Positions 1 to 11,384 of a stretch of 64,000 nt of DNA are shown here, piece after piece. Every line of letters begins with the position of its first letter. The stretch's first letter is position 1. The notes under the pieces were generated by a model that was not told the origin of the DNA, did no database searches, and worked only from the letters and a program-made list of their open reading frames with translations. The stretch lies in assembly GCA_014155875.1 (NCBI GenBank), contig JACEFZ010021371.1:2001501-2065500 (forward strand), given 5' to 3'. Position numbers and translations under genes: made by a program. The DNA comes from Cepaea nemoralis. Lineage: Eukaryota > Mollusca > Gastropoda > Stylommatophora > Helicidae.

Positions 1-560
1 TGATTTTTATAAGTCTAATGTCTTTCCCTTCAATTTGTAGATCTGCAAGCATATCTACCATGTTGACATGTCTAACTCTATCAAAAGTCTTTGTGTAGTC
101 AATAAAGCAAAGGTGTATATCCTTGTTTACTTCTATAGCACGTTCAATAACTGTTCGCAGCATATACACAGCATTTACTGTACCCTTTCCTTCTACAAAC
201 CCACATTGTTCTTCCCCTATTTCAGGTTGTATTTTCTTCCTCACTCTTTGCATGATAATTCGTAGCAAAATCTTTGTGATGTGGCTCATTATACTAATTG
301 TTCTATGTTGATCACATTCCAAGGTTCCTGATTTCTTTGGGATTGCAATAAACACAGAGTTACATAATTCAGAAGGTATATCACCAGTATCATATAATGT
401 TTTCAGCAGTCTGGTGACTTGATATAGTCCAAATTCTTCTATAGCTTTAATCATTTCTGTTGTGATGTTATCTGCACCGGGGCATTGCCAGCTTTCATAT
501 GCTTAAGAACATTTCGAACCTCCATCTTCAGAATTGGCGGCCCTTCATTATTAAATCTAA
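1..560 (-). pseudogene. Reverse transcriptase domain (N-terminal half) of RTE copy A
   Basis: Translating the minus strand gives one stop-free frame from about 470 down to 1. It contains FIAIPKKSGT, TKILLRIIMQR, EEQCGFVEGKGT and LCFIDYTKTFDRV (RT block A, first catalytic Asp). A frameshift near 480-530 separates it from the block with the PGAD motif. The YADD-containing half lies outside the window. The same family is seen at 11385-12600, 32580-33120 and 55136-55770. The plus-strand open frames at 68-311 are shadows of this domain. Confidence 0.8.
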
Positions 561-718
561 TATCATACTGTTCCTCCCTGTTATCATTATAAAGGTTTTT
601 CACATAATCTGTCCATACGTGTAGAATCTGATCTTTTCTATTATGATTTTGCCATCTTTAGTTTTAGACAGCCTGTTGATGTAATTGTTCTTTTATTAGT
701 AAGTTCCTGAATTCTTTT

Positions 719-1801
719 TTACACTAATGTGGTATTTTGACTGTTGTGTTGTTTTTCAATGTCTAAGCACTTTTCCCCAAGCCATGCTTCTTCTGCCTCC
801 TTACATAATATTGTTACTTGTCTGTGAATTTCTTCATATTTGGCAGGATTATTTTTGTTGAGTCTTCTTGTTTCCATTAGGTGTACAATTTCTTCAGTCA
901 TCCATTTCTTACGACCCACCTTCTTTAATTTTGGAATAGTTGTTTCTGCAGCCAAACCGATTGAATTCTTCAAGATTTCCCATTGATCATCCACATCTTG
1001 GTATAATATCTCTAGATCAGACAATATTTCAAATCTGTTTTGTACTTCTATGTTGAATTTGTTTTGTATTTCCTTATCATTATTCAATGTACACAAATCA
1101 TATTTAGTGTTTCCTGTTATATACTTGACTTTCTTCAACTTTATCCTGAGTGTTCCTGTAAGTAGTCTGTGGTCACTATAACAATCAGCACTGGGAACTG
1201 CTTTTGCTATTGTTAGTGCGTTTCTAAATCTTCTGCTACTTAGAATGTAGTCAACCTGGTTTCTGATCCTGCTATCAGGGCTCCTCCATGTCCATAATCT
1301 TCTAGGGTGTTGCTTAAACCAGGTGTTTCTTACAATCATTTCCTGTTCTTTTGCCCACTCTACGAGTCTGTATTCTCTTTCATTTCTCTCTCCTAAACCA
1401 TAGTTTCCTACTGTGTATCTACCACCTTTATATCCTACTTTTGTATTTAAGTCTCCAATTATGATGTTTATTTCTGAATTTTTACATTTCTTTAAGGCAG
1501 TCTCTATGTCATTATAAAATTCCTCTACACTATCTTCACTGGATTCTCCTGTTGGGGCATATACTTGAATAATATTTATGCTAAAAGGTCTGCCACTTAA
1601 TTTAACTAGTAGAACTCTGTCCGACACGGCCCAATATCCTTGAACAGATTTTGATGTTTTCCGGTCCAAAATAATAGCCACTCTCCTTTGTCGGTTTTCA
1701 CCTCCAGAATAAATAATCTTAAAATCTTCTTCTATCTTGATGCCTGCTCCTGTCCATCTCGTTTCGCACATCCCTAGAATCTTAATTTTTTTCTCTTTCA
1801 A
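719..1801 (-). pseudogene. APE endonuclease plus linker of RTE copy A
   Basis: An open frame of 360 codons holding the exonuclease-endonuclease-phosphatase domain that nicks target DNA for target-primed reverse transcription. Visible blocks are CETRWTGAG (the catalytic Glu region), VQGYWAVSDR, NIIQVYAPT, IIIGDLNTKVG (the usual GDFNA block, here GDLNT), NQVDYIL and YSDHRLL with the catalytic Asp-His pair. The last 90 residues are the basic linker (KKWMTEEIVHLMETRR). The first codon in this frame is TTG, so it is not a true start. The conserved TWNVRTL motif lies just upstream (about 1810-1850) in another frame, showing a frameshift near 1800. The frame ends at 719, before the RT. Confidence 0.85.
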
Positions 1802-1869
1802 TTTCTTGTTTTATGTTCTCTAATTTTTCGTCGTCGTTTAATGTCCTAACGTTCCATGTTGCTAATTGT

Positions 1870-2215
1870 AACGTCTCTGTCCTTGTCTTACAATGATCAG
1901 TCTTTAGGCGAATCGTAATGTACTAGGCACTTTTAAAGAGGTAGTTTGCCGTTGCTTTCCTCTATGGCAGTAACAGTACTGGTCATTTGACCGCAGCCAT
2001 TGACTCGAGAGAGCTCCTCTGCTTGCTGTGGTGAAACTTGAGACCATAACCAACCAATATCTGTCCGTTGCCCTCAAAGTTTCATCCACCACCTACCTTC
2101 CGTGGCTTCTTTTGAACACTTCCAATAAACGAAAACGAAATAACACAACATAATCCACAGGAAAAACACTAAACCCGAAGAATAGATGCGTCACGTCGTC
2201 GCCATTGGTCCGGAC
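1870..2215 (-). other. Non-coding region at the 5' side of RTE copy A
   Basis: No recognisable coding sequence. It lies directly upstream of the endonuclease of copy A and is most simply its 5' untranslated region. A short open frame at 1904-2092 (minus) has no family resemblance I can name. The border with copy B near 2216 is inferred from where copy B's RT sequence starts. Confidence 0.4.
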
Positions 2216-2337
2216 TCTTGTACATTACATTGTGGTATATAGTTCTTCCTAGTGACGACCATAATATGCATCTTTTTACAATTTAATTCTAGCCCTAGTT
2301 GTTCGATGTGTGCAACAACAGCATCTTTTAACTGTTG
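2216..2337 (-). pseudogene. RTE copy B, RT fragment downstream of YADD (left piece)
   Basis: The minus strand encodes a stretch like VVAHIEQLGLELNCKK followed by IMVVTRK, which is the RT segment just after the YADD box in this family (compare 55136-55260 and 37203-37260). It stops abruptly at 2337 where the LTR element begins. The upstream remainder resumes at 11385, so the two pieces were one element before the insertion. Confidence 0.8.
2333..2337. repeat. Left target-site duplication of LTR element copy 1
   Basis: TGTTG immediately precedes the left LTR, and the same five bases follow the right LTR at 11385-11389. Five base pairs is the usual duplication length for gypsy-type integrases, and both copies join RTE sequence, which confirms the borders. 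Confidence 0.85.
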
Positions 2338-2539
2338 TGTCACAGTCTTGCGTTACTCACATTCAGGCATTCTCGCGACTTCATCCATACATCAAATATA
2401 ACTTCGCTTGTAACGATGGTATACACGGATTTTATTTCAGGCAAGCCTGACAATCATACATTTGCGACAAGGCGTTATCTGCCTGTCAAATCAATATAAT
2501 GGTCGCCACTCGTAACACAGTATATATATCATTAAACAT

Positions 2540-2636
<97 letters not shown>

Positions 2637-3098
2637 CTAATATCACATGCGTTCACAACATAAGATAATGGCTTTAGAAAACACTAGGTCCTGTCGGGAA
2701 GCCGTCTCGTCGCTGCCTGACTCAACTCAGTCCGTCGCTTGCCTACGTGGTCAAAATCACTCCTGCGGTCAGCAATTCTGCGTGCTGTTCTGTTTGTCAC
2801 GTAGTACTGTCGTCTTAGTACTGGTTGACCCTAAAGTTCTATTACTATTTACGTCGTCACGGTATTCTCCGTGACCTAATGTACCCATCCTCTGTTCTCG
2901 GGGTTGGTCCCTTTGTTGTCTTAACTATGACACGTTAGTGTCCCCACCCGAGTCTGGTATTGTAACTGTTCTTAAGTCCTAGCTTGGGTGCTGTCTCTAC
3001 TCTGTCTATACCTTTATAGAGGTCCTGTCTCTCTGTCCTCTCAGTCCTTGCCCCTCTTCTGTCCCTAGTCTATCCTAGTGGTATCTAACACCTTGACA
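2338..3098 (-). repeat. 3' LTR of LTR element copy 1 (761 bp)
   Basis: Aligns with 10638-11384 over its whole length. Ends are TGTCACAG and CCTTGACA. It contains (CT)n at 2542-2630. Against the other LTR I count about a dozen substitutions outside the microsatellite plus a few small indels (for example around 2385-2405), roughly 2 percent, so the insertion is older than copy 2. The open frame at 2647-2874 lies in LTR sequence and is not a gene. Confidence 0.88.
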
Positions 3099-3123
3099 TG
3101 CTCTCGTCGCCCCCCCCCCCCCG
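3099..3123 (-). other. Candidate polypurine tract of LTR element copy 1
   Basis: On the minus strand a run of about 14 G followed by a purine-rich stretch directly abuts the 3' LTR, where plus-strand priming should start. The run length may be affected by homopolymer instability. Confidence 0.5.
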
Positions 3124-5180
3124 TATTACGTCACCAGATTAATGTAGTAGGTGTGACGCAATGTCGTCGTAGCATATACAATTAGTCTGATCTAATTTGT
3201 CAAGGGGTTCACTGGTCTGTCATAAGGTACCACTTCTGACTCAAACAAGTCTGATAACAAGTTGCTGTATCTAACCACTGGTTTCAGATCAGCTTGACAC
3301 ATATCCACTCTAAGTAAGAGTCATTACATTACACTCTTGGGAGCTGTGTTGAACCAGGGCCCGTTAACAAACTTATACCCCTCAAAATACCGATTAACCG
3401 ATATCCCAAAACAAATTGCTCCTATTATGGATACAATACATGAATATATAATTCATGGCTCGCCCTTCAACTTATTCTGAGTCTGTAGTGTCCCCTGATC
3501 AAGTGTTCTCTCCCTTTGCAAAAGCTGCTGTTTGTATTTTTATCTGTTTGTATTCCTGTTTGTATGGGTGTAAAGAAATATCTTATATGTGTTGCAATTA
3601 GAAACATAACTAAATGTCTATAATCGATGTATTTAAGTCTTAAAGTATCACAGGTAGGTTAATGCACGTCAAAAAGTAATGCCTCTGCTTAATTTATGAC
3701 GTACTTCGCCGATCTGGGATTCTGGAAAACAACCATTGCTGTAATGCATTAGTGGCTATAACAAACATAAAAGTACACACTTCACATGGTTTACACAGAA
3801 GACGCGGACAAGTCATGAAAACTCTTGTGTGCGAAAAAAAATGCACCACTGTTCATACTAATATTTTTAATTCTTTCATTCGTCCGTATACTCATCTTGC
3901 GTTCACTCATTCATACATTGTCACTTTTAAAAATGATTTGTCATTGACATAAAATTGGGCTCGTGTTAAACAATCTAGAGGCGAAATAAATAAGTTTTAT
4001 ATCACATTCTTATATTTACAAGTTTAAATGTATTGCTTACGGCAATACAAAAGCAACTAAGTAAGTCTAAATATATCTAACTATTCTAATGGATAATTGG
4101 TTTGATCAGTCACTAGACTGATGATTTCTAGTATCACTGTCATTATACGGAGTGATGTCTAATTATATTAATTAAGCTATTTATCCTAGATTAAAATAAA
4201 TAACTAAGGGGAAGTAAATTAACTAAATTGTTATTTGGTGATGTTAAGTAAAAGAAACAAGTTATATATATTAAATAATGGATGTTACTGAAGTAAATAA
4301 TGTACTTAACCTATTTAACTAAATAATGGGTGTAATAACTAAGGGAATTTAATTCACTGAACTAAATAATTACTGTTGTTAAATATGGGTATATAATTAA
4401 CTAAACTATTAATTTCTGAATGTTTCTAAGGGAAGGTAATTAAATAAACTAAACACAATGTAAGAGAAATGTGTTTTTCCCTTAAGTCTAATAAATTCTA
4501 AAAAAATTTGCTAAAGTCTTAAATTTATTTGACAATTAGTTTATTCTATTTCTAATTAAATTTAAGTCTATTACCTCGCCGTTTTAATTGGCTTCATCGG
4601 TAGCAGTCTCCTCGGAGAACTGTTTGCTATATTCTACTAATCTAAATCTAAATACTATCTATCTTTCTAAGTCTAAGCACTAATTGTGTTTCTAAACTAA
4701 TTAACTCATGGTTATTACTACAAATAACAATTTCAATTGTGCTATCGGTTCGTTGGAATACTTGTAGTTCACCTATTGATACTATTACTATTGTAATGAA
4801 CCACTAAATTGCTTAGTGCAACTTGATTAAAAACTATATCATATAACATTAATACATACATGTTACATACATATAAACATGCTACATACAAGTCTAACTA
4901 ACTAACTTATCGTAGATCCAGGTGACGGTGATGATGATGTCTCTTTCCTCTGGGTCTTTCCTTAAGATAGTTTATATACAATTTTCACTGCGACTTAGGT
5001 GACGATGTAGCGTGTCACACTCTGTTCATAGTAGTATCACAGTTCTTACGCACTAGATGACTTTCTAACTATCTTGTTCATGCGTTCAGGCACTAAGTGA
5101 GTTCATGGTAAGGGCACATAATGATACTTATGTTACGCAGTGTCTTCTGTCTTACGATTACTAGCACAGTTTCTATATGA
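3124..5180 (-). other. 2-kb non-coding segment between RNase H and 3' LTR of copy 1
   Basis: No domain is recognised. The only open frame over 60 codons is a plus-strand 66-codon stretch at 3752-3952. Sequence is AT-rich, with loosely repeated aactaaataatgg-like motifs at about 4200-4450. The related element at 55771-64000 has only about 95 bp here, so this is either a lineage-specific 3' UTR, a lost extra ORF, or an unrecognised nested insertion. Confidence 0.5.
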
Positions 5181-5765
5181 ACTAATCGGTAGTAACTGCA
5201 GGTAAATGTGACAGTGTATCATCTCCTTTCTGCATCACTTCAATGTCTGAAGGTCTCGTGAGCAAATCTGCAAGGGTATTGCTGCTCCCTTTAATGTGTG
5301 TTATGGAGAATTAGTAATTTTTGAGTATCAAGGCCCCGCGATAAATCCTATTATTTTTATGCAGGCCTTTCTCCACAACTAACACCGGAGAATTGTCGGT
5401 CTCGACGACAAAGTGAGTTCCAGCCAAATATCTATGAAGTTTACTAACATAATACAACGATTGCGAGAGCCTCAGGTTGAGAGACATCATAATGTGATTC
5501 AGCTGTGCTAAGTTTGCGACTGACATACACGATTGGATGGAGAATCTCTTCATATTTTTGCAGGAGTACGCCAGATATTGTAGTCGCACTGGCATCACAC
5601 CTAAGGATGTATTGTAGTTTCGGGTTAGGTAAGCGGAGGATAGGAACATTACTAAAAAGGTACTTTTATTTTGACATTGCATTTTGTAAAGTAGCGTATT
5701 GCACATTTATCTTTGCAGAAGATTTCAACAAATCCGAAAATATACACGTTATTTGTGCCAAATTG
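5180..5765 (-). pseudogene. RNase H domain of LTR element copy 1
   Basis: Minus-strand remnants give LQYILRCDAS-like sequence, then YVSKLHRYLAGTHFVVETDNSPV (the gypsy RNase H Y-L-x-G-x-x-F-x-x-x-T-D block). The C-terminal end (SSNTLADLLTRP, D in place of the usual S) is at about 5200-5280, after a stop near 5310. Part of it is open at 5311-5706. Function would be degradation of the RNA template. It is broken by stops and a frameshift. Confidence 0.75.
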
Positions 5766-6640
5766 GGGATGAATTTGTTGTAATAGTTTACTAAACCCAG
5801 CAAGCTCCTCACTTGTTTTTTGTTGTTGTTGGAATAGTGAGGTTCAAGATTTTGGTTACAATTTTGTTATCTGTTTTTAACTGGCCCTTGGATATAGTAT
5901 GGCCTAAGAAAGCTATCTCATCCAACGCCAACTCGACTTTAGTTGGTTTGACTGTTAGTCCAAACAATTTTATTCTTTCGAAGACGAGTCTCAAAGTTTG
6001 TAGATGTGTTGTCCAGTCTGTTGTATGGATGCATATGTCATCTATATATGTTTGAGTATTTGTGACTCCATGCAAAAGTTCCCTAGTAAGGCGGACAAAG
6101 GTGGCAGGTGCATTGCGTAGACCAAAAGGAACGAAAGGCCACTCGTAGAGACGTAGGGGTGTTGCAAAGACGGTAAGATGAATGGAATCTCTATGCATCG
6201 GAATTTGCCAATAGCCTTTTGTTTGGTCAAGTTTTGAAAAGATGATAGATGATGGCATGTTCAGGATAAGGTCGTCACAGGAAGGAATAGGCTCTGCATC
6301 AATTTTCGTGACTGTGTTCAATTTCCTATAATCCACTCAGAGTCTTATGGAGGAATCCTTTTTTTTTGACTAAGACTATCGGAAATGAATACTCTGATTG
6401 GGATTTCTGGATTATCCCACAGGCTTCTAGACTAAGAATTTCTTTATCTAGATTTTCCCTATAGTTTAGAGGGATAGAGAACGGTCGGCATTTGATTGGA
6501 GTATAGTCTGAGAGAATAATGGAGTGGTGTATTCTATCTGTCCTACCTGGAATGTCTGACAAAATGTGTTTGTACTCAGTCAATAATGCTATTGTCTGCT
6601 GTTTCTGTTCGTCTGTCATCTTTGGTCCTAGGTGTATGCT
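5765..6640 (-). pseudogene. Reverse transcriptase domain of LTR element copy 1
   Basis: Two overlapping frames (5809-6336 and the 3' part of 6326-7096) cover the RT: PFSIPLNYRENLDKEILSLE, SFPIVLVKKKG, MDYRKLNTVT, FSKLDQTKGYWQIPM (first catalytic Asp), FGLRNAPATF and TYIDDICIHT with the YIDD catalytic pair at about 6037-6042, then FLGHTISKG. This is clearly gypsy-type RT. A poly-A run near 6355-6365 accounts for the frame change. The plus-strand frames 5813-6055 and 6519-6743 are shadows. Confidence 0.85.
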
Positions 6641-6799
6641 GTTAATTGTTGTGGTGCTTTCTACAGTCGGTAACGGTAACTCAAAGTCATCTTCTTCTGT
6701 CTGGTTGATAACTGTGGCTGTAATGTGTTCGTCTTCTACATAGCTAACTATTGTGTCTGTAAACTGTTCGTCTGGAGTCTGGTTAATTGGTGTGGTTGC

Positions 6800-8259
6800 G
6801 TTGCGTTGGTCTTCCGTCTCCTGTTCTTGTCTTCTGTAATAAGGCTTAAACATGTTGATATGAAGTATCTTGAGTTTGCCATTCAAGGATATCTCATAGT
6901 CAACATTTGAAATCTTCCTCACCACTTGAAAAGGCCCTTGCCATGAGGTCAATAATAAGTCATTCTTATCTGGTAACAATAACAACACGTCCTGATTGGG
7001 TTCGAGCTGTAAGGTTTTGGCACCTTTATTGGCATATTGGCGATACATCTCACCTTTGTGTTCCAAAGATGTTTTAGCTAAGACACATGCTTTCATAATT
7101 TTAGCGCGTGTCTCTGTGACTACCTCTTATGGTGATAACGGTTGTGGAGTATCTGAGGTGTCTGTTATCATCTGATGGTAAATTTGAAGGGGTCCACTTG
7201 GGTTAGCCCCGTAAACTAGCTCAAATGGTGAGAAGCTCGTGCTTGCTTGCAGGACTTCTCGGTAGGCAAACAGCACTGTTGGTAACAGTGTATCCCAGTC
7301 TGCTGGGTTTTCTGCTGTTACCTTCGCCAGCATATGTTTAAGATCCCCGTTAATCTCTTCCCCAATACCATTCGCAGCTGGTCGTTATGGGCTAGTGAAA
7401 CATTGCTTAATTCCTAGCAATTTTGTAAGAGCTTGCGTCGCAGCTGATGTAAACTGAGTTCCACGATCGGATAAGATGGTTTTGGGGAATCCGAAGCGGG
7501 AGAAAAAGTGTAGAAAAATATTAACTACATCTTTGGAACTGGAGTATTTTAAGGCCACAGCTTCAGGCCACCGGGAACAGAAATCAACAAGAGTTAGAAT
7601 ATAACGATTTCCTCTACTGGACACATGATTAAGTGGTCCAACTATGTCCACAGCAACACACTCAAAAGGTCTAGAGGCTAGTATGGTAGGTTGTACCTCT
7701 GCTGTGACATGTTTACCTTTCTTAACTAGGTGTTGACATATGGTACAAGATCGACAATATTGTTTTATGTCGTTACAAAATTTAGGCCGGTAGAAATGTG
7801 CTAAAACTCTGGCTCTGGTTTTCTCGTACCCCATATGGAAGCAAACGGCGAATCGTGTGCGATTCGTAAGATTGTTTGACGGTGTTTCGTTGGAAGAACC
7901 GTTTGCTGGATTTCTAGGTTGTTTCTCGTGTATGTTCTTGTGAGAATACCATATTTAAGCCTAAAATCCCATGATGCGTTTTTGGTTATTTTGGGTTTTT
8001 GACCTAGAAATCTAAAATAAGGAGATATCGATGGATCGGCGCGTTGCGCCAGTATGAACTCTTGTGTGGTGTTGTTGTCCACTGTCCCACTGGGTGAAAT
8101 TAGGTGTAACCTTTCTGTTTGTAGGTCGTCTTGTTCTTTACTAGTTTTCGACCTAGTAATCGCATTAGCCTGATTTAAAAAGTTTCTCTCCAGGCTGCTA
8201 TCTTTCCAGTGGTACATTTCTTCACCTGTGGCAAACAGCCGATTATCAGGTTCGTACAT
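6800..8259 (-). pseudogene. Integrase of LTR element copy 1, located upstream of RT
   Basis: Pieces at 7801-8259, 7385-7834, 7127-7333 and the 5' part of 6326-7096. Zinc-binding segment: IAHDSPFAS, then GYEKTRARVL and CRSCTICQ; a one-base loss near 7835 disrupts the second His. Core: VAVDIVGPL (Asp 1), FPKTILSDRGTQF (Asp 2) and GIGEEINGDL with the Glu. A stop near 7384 replaces a residue in the usual TSPYHPQ block. The C-terminal part contains VLLLLPDKN, SWQGPFQVV and KILHINMFKPYY, the usual integrase tail. It precedes RT in the same polyprotein, the reverse of ordinary gypsy elements. Confidence 0.88.
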
Positions 8260-8507
8260 GGGTTATTTAAAACCGCGCACGTAAAGGTGCCAGTCAAGAA
8301 AGGGGTATTTATGTTAGCTCTGGCTAACGGGTACTTTTCTATGCTGCCTGAAAAAGTACGGCAGTTAACAAATTTTTCCGTATAGTCTTCTGGCCTAGCC
8401 AATTCCTTTCTCAGACCGATTAATGTACTGCCACTATCGATCAGGAGTTTGCATGACACATTATTGACTATTCCGTGGTGGAAATTTAACTTGCCTCTGG
8501 AGGCCAC
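8175..8507 (-). pseudogene. Retropepsin-like protease of LTR element copy 1
   Basis: The minus-strand frame contains CKLLIDSGSTLIGL, the DSG active-site motif of retroviral-type aspartic proteases, followed by a typical strand pattern and NLIIGCLPQV. It would cleave the gag-pol polyprotein. It lies between the gag zinc knuckles and integrase. Confidence 0.75.
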
Positions 8508-8569
8508 TGCTGGATTAGCGTTTTATATGTTTTGTATGCCCACATTCAAGTATTCCGTTCACATGGAAC

Positions 8570-9952
8570 TGATGGCATGTTCTACATTTTTCATCATTCT
8601 CTCTCAACTCTTCAAAATCACTTTCACACTCAGATGATGAATTGACCAACAGTGCATTCGCTGCTTTTAATCTATGTCTTCCAGTACATCTAGAGGAATA
8701 GTGCCCGAAGCAATGGCAAAAAAAACATTTTACAGCACGTCTGATGATTTCTCTCTTGGTTTGCTGTTTTTTTTTATCATCATTTCTAAGTGTCCTGGAT
8801 AATTCGCGTTCTTATCGCACATCACAAATTGTGAGTGCTGAAATTTGCAATATGGGCATTGTGGTAGGTTGCCCCTTTGCTGTTCTCTAAATTCATAAGG
8901 CTTTTGTGGTTTGCCCACAGCAGCGGCTATAATTTCACTTTCTTCACTAAACGATTTTGAAAAAATCCCTATTTGATGAGAAATAAGCGGACCCCCGTTT
9001 TTCTAGCTGTTCTAGAGAATCTACGTCTGACTGCTGTAAAAATTTTGCAAATGGACTAGGAATGGTTGAGATGATCTTATTCATAATCATAAGGTCTCTA
9101 AGTTTGTCATAATTGTTGTTAATCTTAGCAGTATTAAGCCATTTGTTATAGACGTCATGTACTGTCGAGACGTAATCAATGAACGTTTGATTGTTCTTAG
9201 GTGTTAGCTTTGAGAATTGAATTTGGTACCCTGGGGCGTCTAACAGGAAATGCTGCATTACCCTCTGATGGATATACTCATAGTTATTTCTAAGGTCTTG
9301 GGGGATGGATTATATTACCTATAAAGGCTCCCCGGAAAGATTTTTCATGTAGATCATCTCCAGTGCTCTTTTGGTATTTCCTGTACTTTTAATTGATATT
9401 CTACATTTTCTGACCATGCCGAATCACCCTGGCAGAATGGTTTGACAATCCCTTTATATCTGGTAAACTTATTCTCTTCTTCTTTGCTTTGAGTTTAGTT
9501 GCAGCGACATGAACATGAGACTCAATTTCGAGCTCTTTCATCTTTATCTGTGTTTGGGATTCGATCTCTATTTGCTTTAATCTATTAGTTTCAGCCACCT
9601 CTTGCTGCTTTAATTTGGTACTTTCAGCTAATTCTTGCTGTTTTAAAGTTAGTTCCTGCTGTTTCAATTTGGCACTTTCAGCTATTTCTAGTTGTTTTAC
9701 TTTAGTACTTTCAGCTAATTCTGCGAGTTCATTTTGGTGTACCCTTTCTTTTGCCCTTTCATCTCTGTCTGCTGCTGCTTTTCTGTCTCTCTCCTCTTTG
9801 TCTGCTGCAGCTTTTCCATCTCTCTCCTCTTTATCCGTTGCAGCTTGATGGTTGGTGTATTCTTTATATTCGGCTTTTGCCTATTGTTCTAGTTTATCTC
9901 CACTATACCCTAGTGCTATCCCTGCTTCTATACTCTCTTTAAGTGTTGACAT
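8570..9952 (-). pseudogene. Gag of LTR element copy 1 (coiled coil, capsid, zinc knuckles)
   Basis: The ATG at 9952-9950 opens MSTLKESIEAG and an LGYSGDKLEQ block that parallels LGYEGAELEK in copy 2; a TAG stops it after 23 codons. Next come 10-residue repeats rich in K/E/D (about 9770-9850) and Q/E/L heptads (9401-9730), a coiled coil. A capsid-like part lies at 8947-9258. Two zinc knuckles follow: CPYCKFQHSQFVMC with shifted His (8730-8918 frame), and a canonical CFFCHCFGHYSSRC (CX2CX4HX4C) at 8686-8727. Several frameshifts. Confidence 0.75.
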
Positions 9953-10611
9953 TGTTCTTACTTATTTTACACGCACTCCAATAAATACAGTGGTAATCAA
10001 TTGTATAATGATAAGTTTACAGCGAGAAAATCAAAAATAAAGATGCTACTCTATCATGCACGTCAAAATTATGTGTACTTATCTGAACGTTCAAGCTGAT
10101 CAGGATGTTTTCTTCGTTCTAGGAAGTATCTTCTATTCTTCTATTGTTACCCTCGGCTGGATGGTACAAACATTTTCATGCACAATCTGGTATATAGAGC
10201 GCAAACAATTAATATCTGACATAAATAAATAACACAGCAATGCACAATATGTCTTGTCAGTTGCCTGGACAGAACGCTGAAAAGTGGTTTATAATATTTA
10301 TATTTGTCTAATTGTTAAAAATTTGTCAGTTGTCGTAATGTCTGTGTCTGTCGTCATGTCTTCACTGGCTTGATCTTCAGCTGAAACGTCTTTAACAACA
10401 CATGTTACAATCACAATATTACGTTACATTTCACTCCGCTCTACATCTTTTCGATCAATAATCACACGCTTACACACTTGCGTCGGTAATCAGTTCACTC
10501 GCAGGTCACCCGGCGCACTTCACAATCTTTCGTTGTCAATCAACAACTCGAACCAGCATACTTCGCTACTGCGTTCATTCGAGCGTTTCACTAATTTAGC
10601 ATGCGTTCAAT
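9953..10611 (-). other. 5' leader of LTR element copy 1
   Basis: Non-coding region between gag start and primer-binding site, where packaging and leader functions would lie. No motif or open frame of note is seen. Confidence 0.5.
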
Positions 10612-10625
10612 AACTTCTGACACCA
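10612..10625 (-). other. Candidate primer-binding site, tRNA-Leu type
   Basis: The minus strand reads TGGTGTCAGAAGTT twelve bases inside the 5' LTR. TGG plus complementarity to a tRNA 3' end of the form ...ACTTCTGACACCA fits tRNA-Leu species. The 12-base gap from the LTR is longer than usual. Confidence 0.55.
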
Positions 10626-10637
10626 TGACTCGCTGCC

Positions 10638-10837
10638 TGTCACAGTCTTGCGTTACTCACATTCAGGCATTCTCGCGACTTCTTCTGTGTTACTTCGCTT
10701 GTACAGATGGTATACACGGATTTTATTTCAGGCAAGCCTGACAATCATACATTTGCGACAAGGCGTTATCTGCCTGTCAAATCAATATAATGGTCGCCAC
10801 TCGTAACACAGTATATATATATCATTAAACATGATCA

Positions 10838-10924
<87 letters not shown>

Positions 10925-11384
10925 ATATCACATGAGTTCACAACATAAGATAATGGCTTCAGAAAAACACTAGGTCCTGTCGGGAAGCCGTCTCGTCGCT
11001 GTCTGACTCAACTCAGTCCGTCGCTTGCCTACGTGGTCAAAATCACTCCTGCGGTCAGCAATTCTGCGTGCTGTTCTGTTTGTCACGTAGTACTGTCATC
11101 TTAGTACTGGTTGACCCTAAAGTTCTATTACTATTTACGTCATCACGGTATTCTCCGTGACCTAATGTACCCATCCCCTGTTCTCGGGGTTGGTCCCTCT
11201 GTTGTCCTAACTATGACACGTTAGTGTCCCCACCCGAGTCTGGTCTTGTAACTGTTCTTAAGTCCTAGCTTGGGTGCTGTCTCTACTCTGTCTATACCTT
11301 TATAGAGGTCCTGTCTCTCTGTCCTCTCAATCCTTGCCCCTCTTCTGTCCCTAGTCTATCCTAGTGGTATCTAACACCTTGACA
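10638..11384 (-). repeat. 5' LTR of LTR element copy 1 (747 bp)
   Basis: Partner of 2338-3098. It contains (CT)n at 10840-10922 and ends GACA at 11384, followed by the TGTTG duplication. No TATA box or polyadenylation signal is assigned with confidence. Confidence 0.88.

Larger units (their letters stand above)
1..2215 (-). mobile_element. RTE-type non-LTR retrotransposon, copy A (left-truncated by window)
   Basis: Minus-strand LINE. From high to low coordinates it shows a 5' region (about 2215-1870), an APE endonuclease, a basic linker and a reverse transcriptase that leaves the window at position 1. The protein resembles the RTE/BovB group and the better copy at 44103-47235: same IIYSGG, NIIQVYAPT, DYIL and CFIDYTK blocks. 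Frameshifts near 1800 and near 480-530 make it a pseudo-element. Its 3' end is not visible. The upper limit is set by the start of copy B sequence near 2216 and is approximate. Confidence 0.85.
2338..11384 (-). mobile_element. Gypsy-type LTR retrotransposon with integrase before RT (Gmr1-like), copy 1
   Basis: A complete but decayed 9.05-kb element on the minus strand. LTRs at 2338-3098 and 10638-11384 start TGTCA and end TGACA. A 5-bp duplication TGTTG flanks it (2333-2337 and 11385-11389). Reading from the 5' LTR, the order is primer site, gag, protease, integrase, reverse transcriptase, RNase H, then 2 kb of non-coding DNA and the 3' LTR. Integrase before RT is the copia order, yet the domains are gypsy-like and match the element at 55771-64000. 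Many stops and frameshifts show it is dead. It sits inside RTE copy B. Confidence 0.9.
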
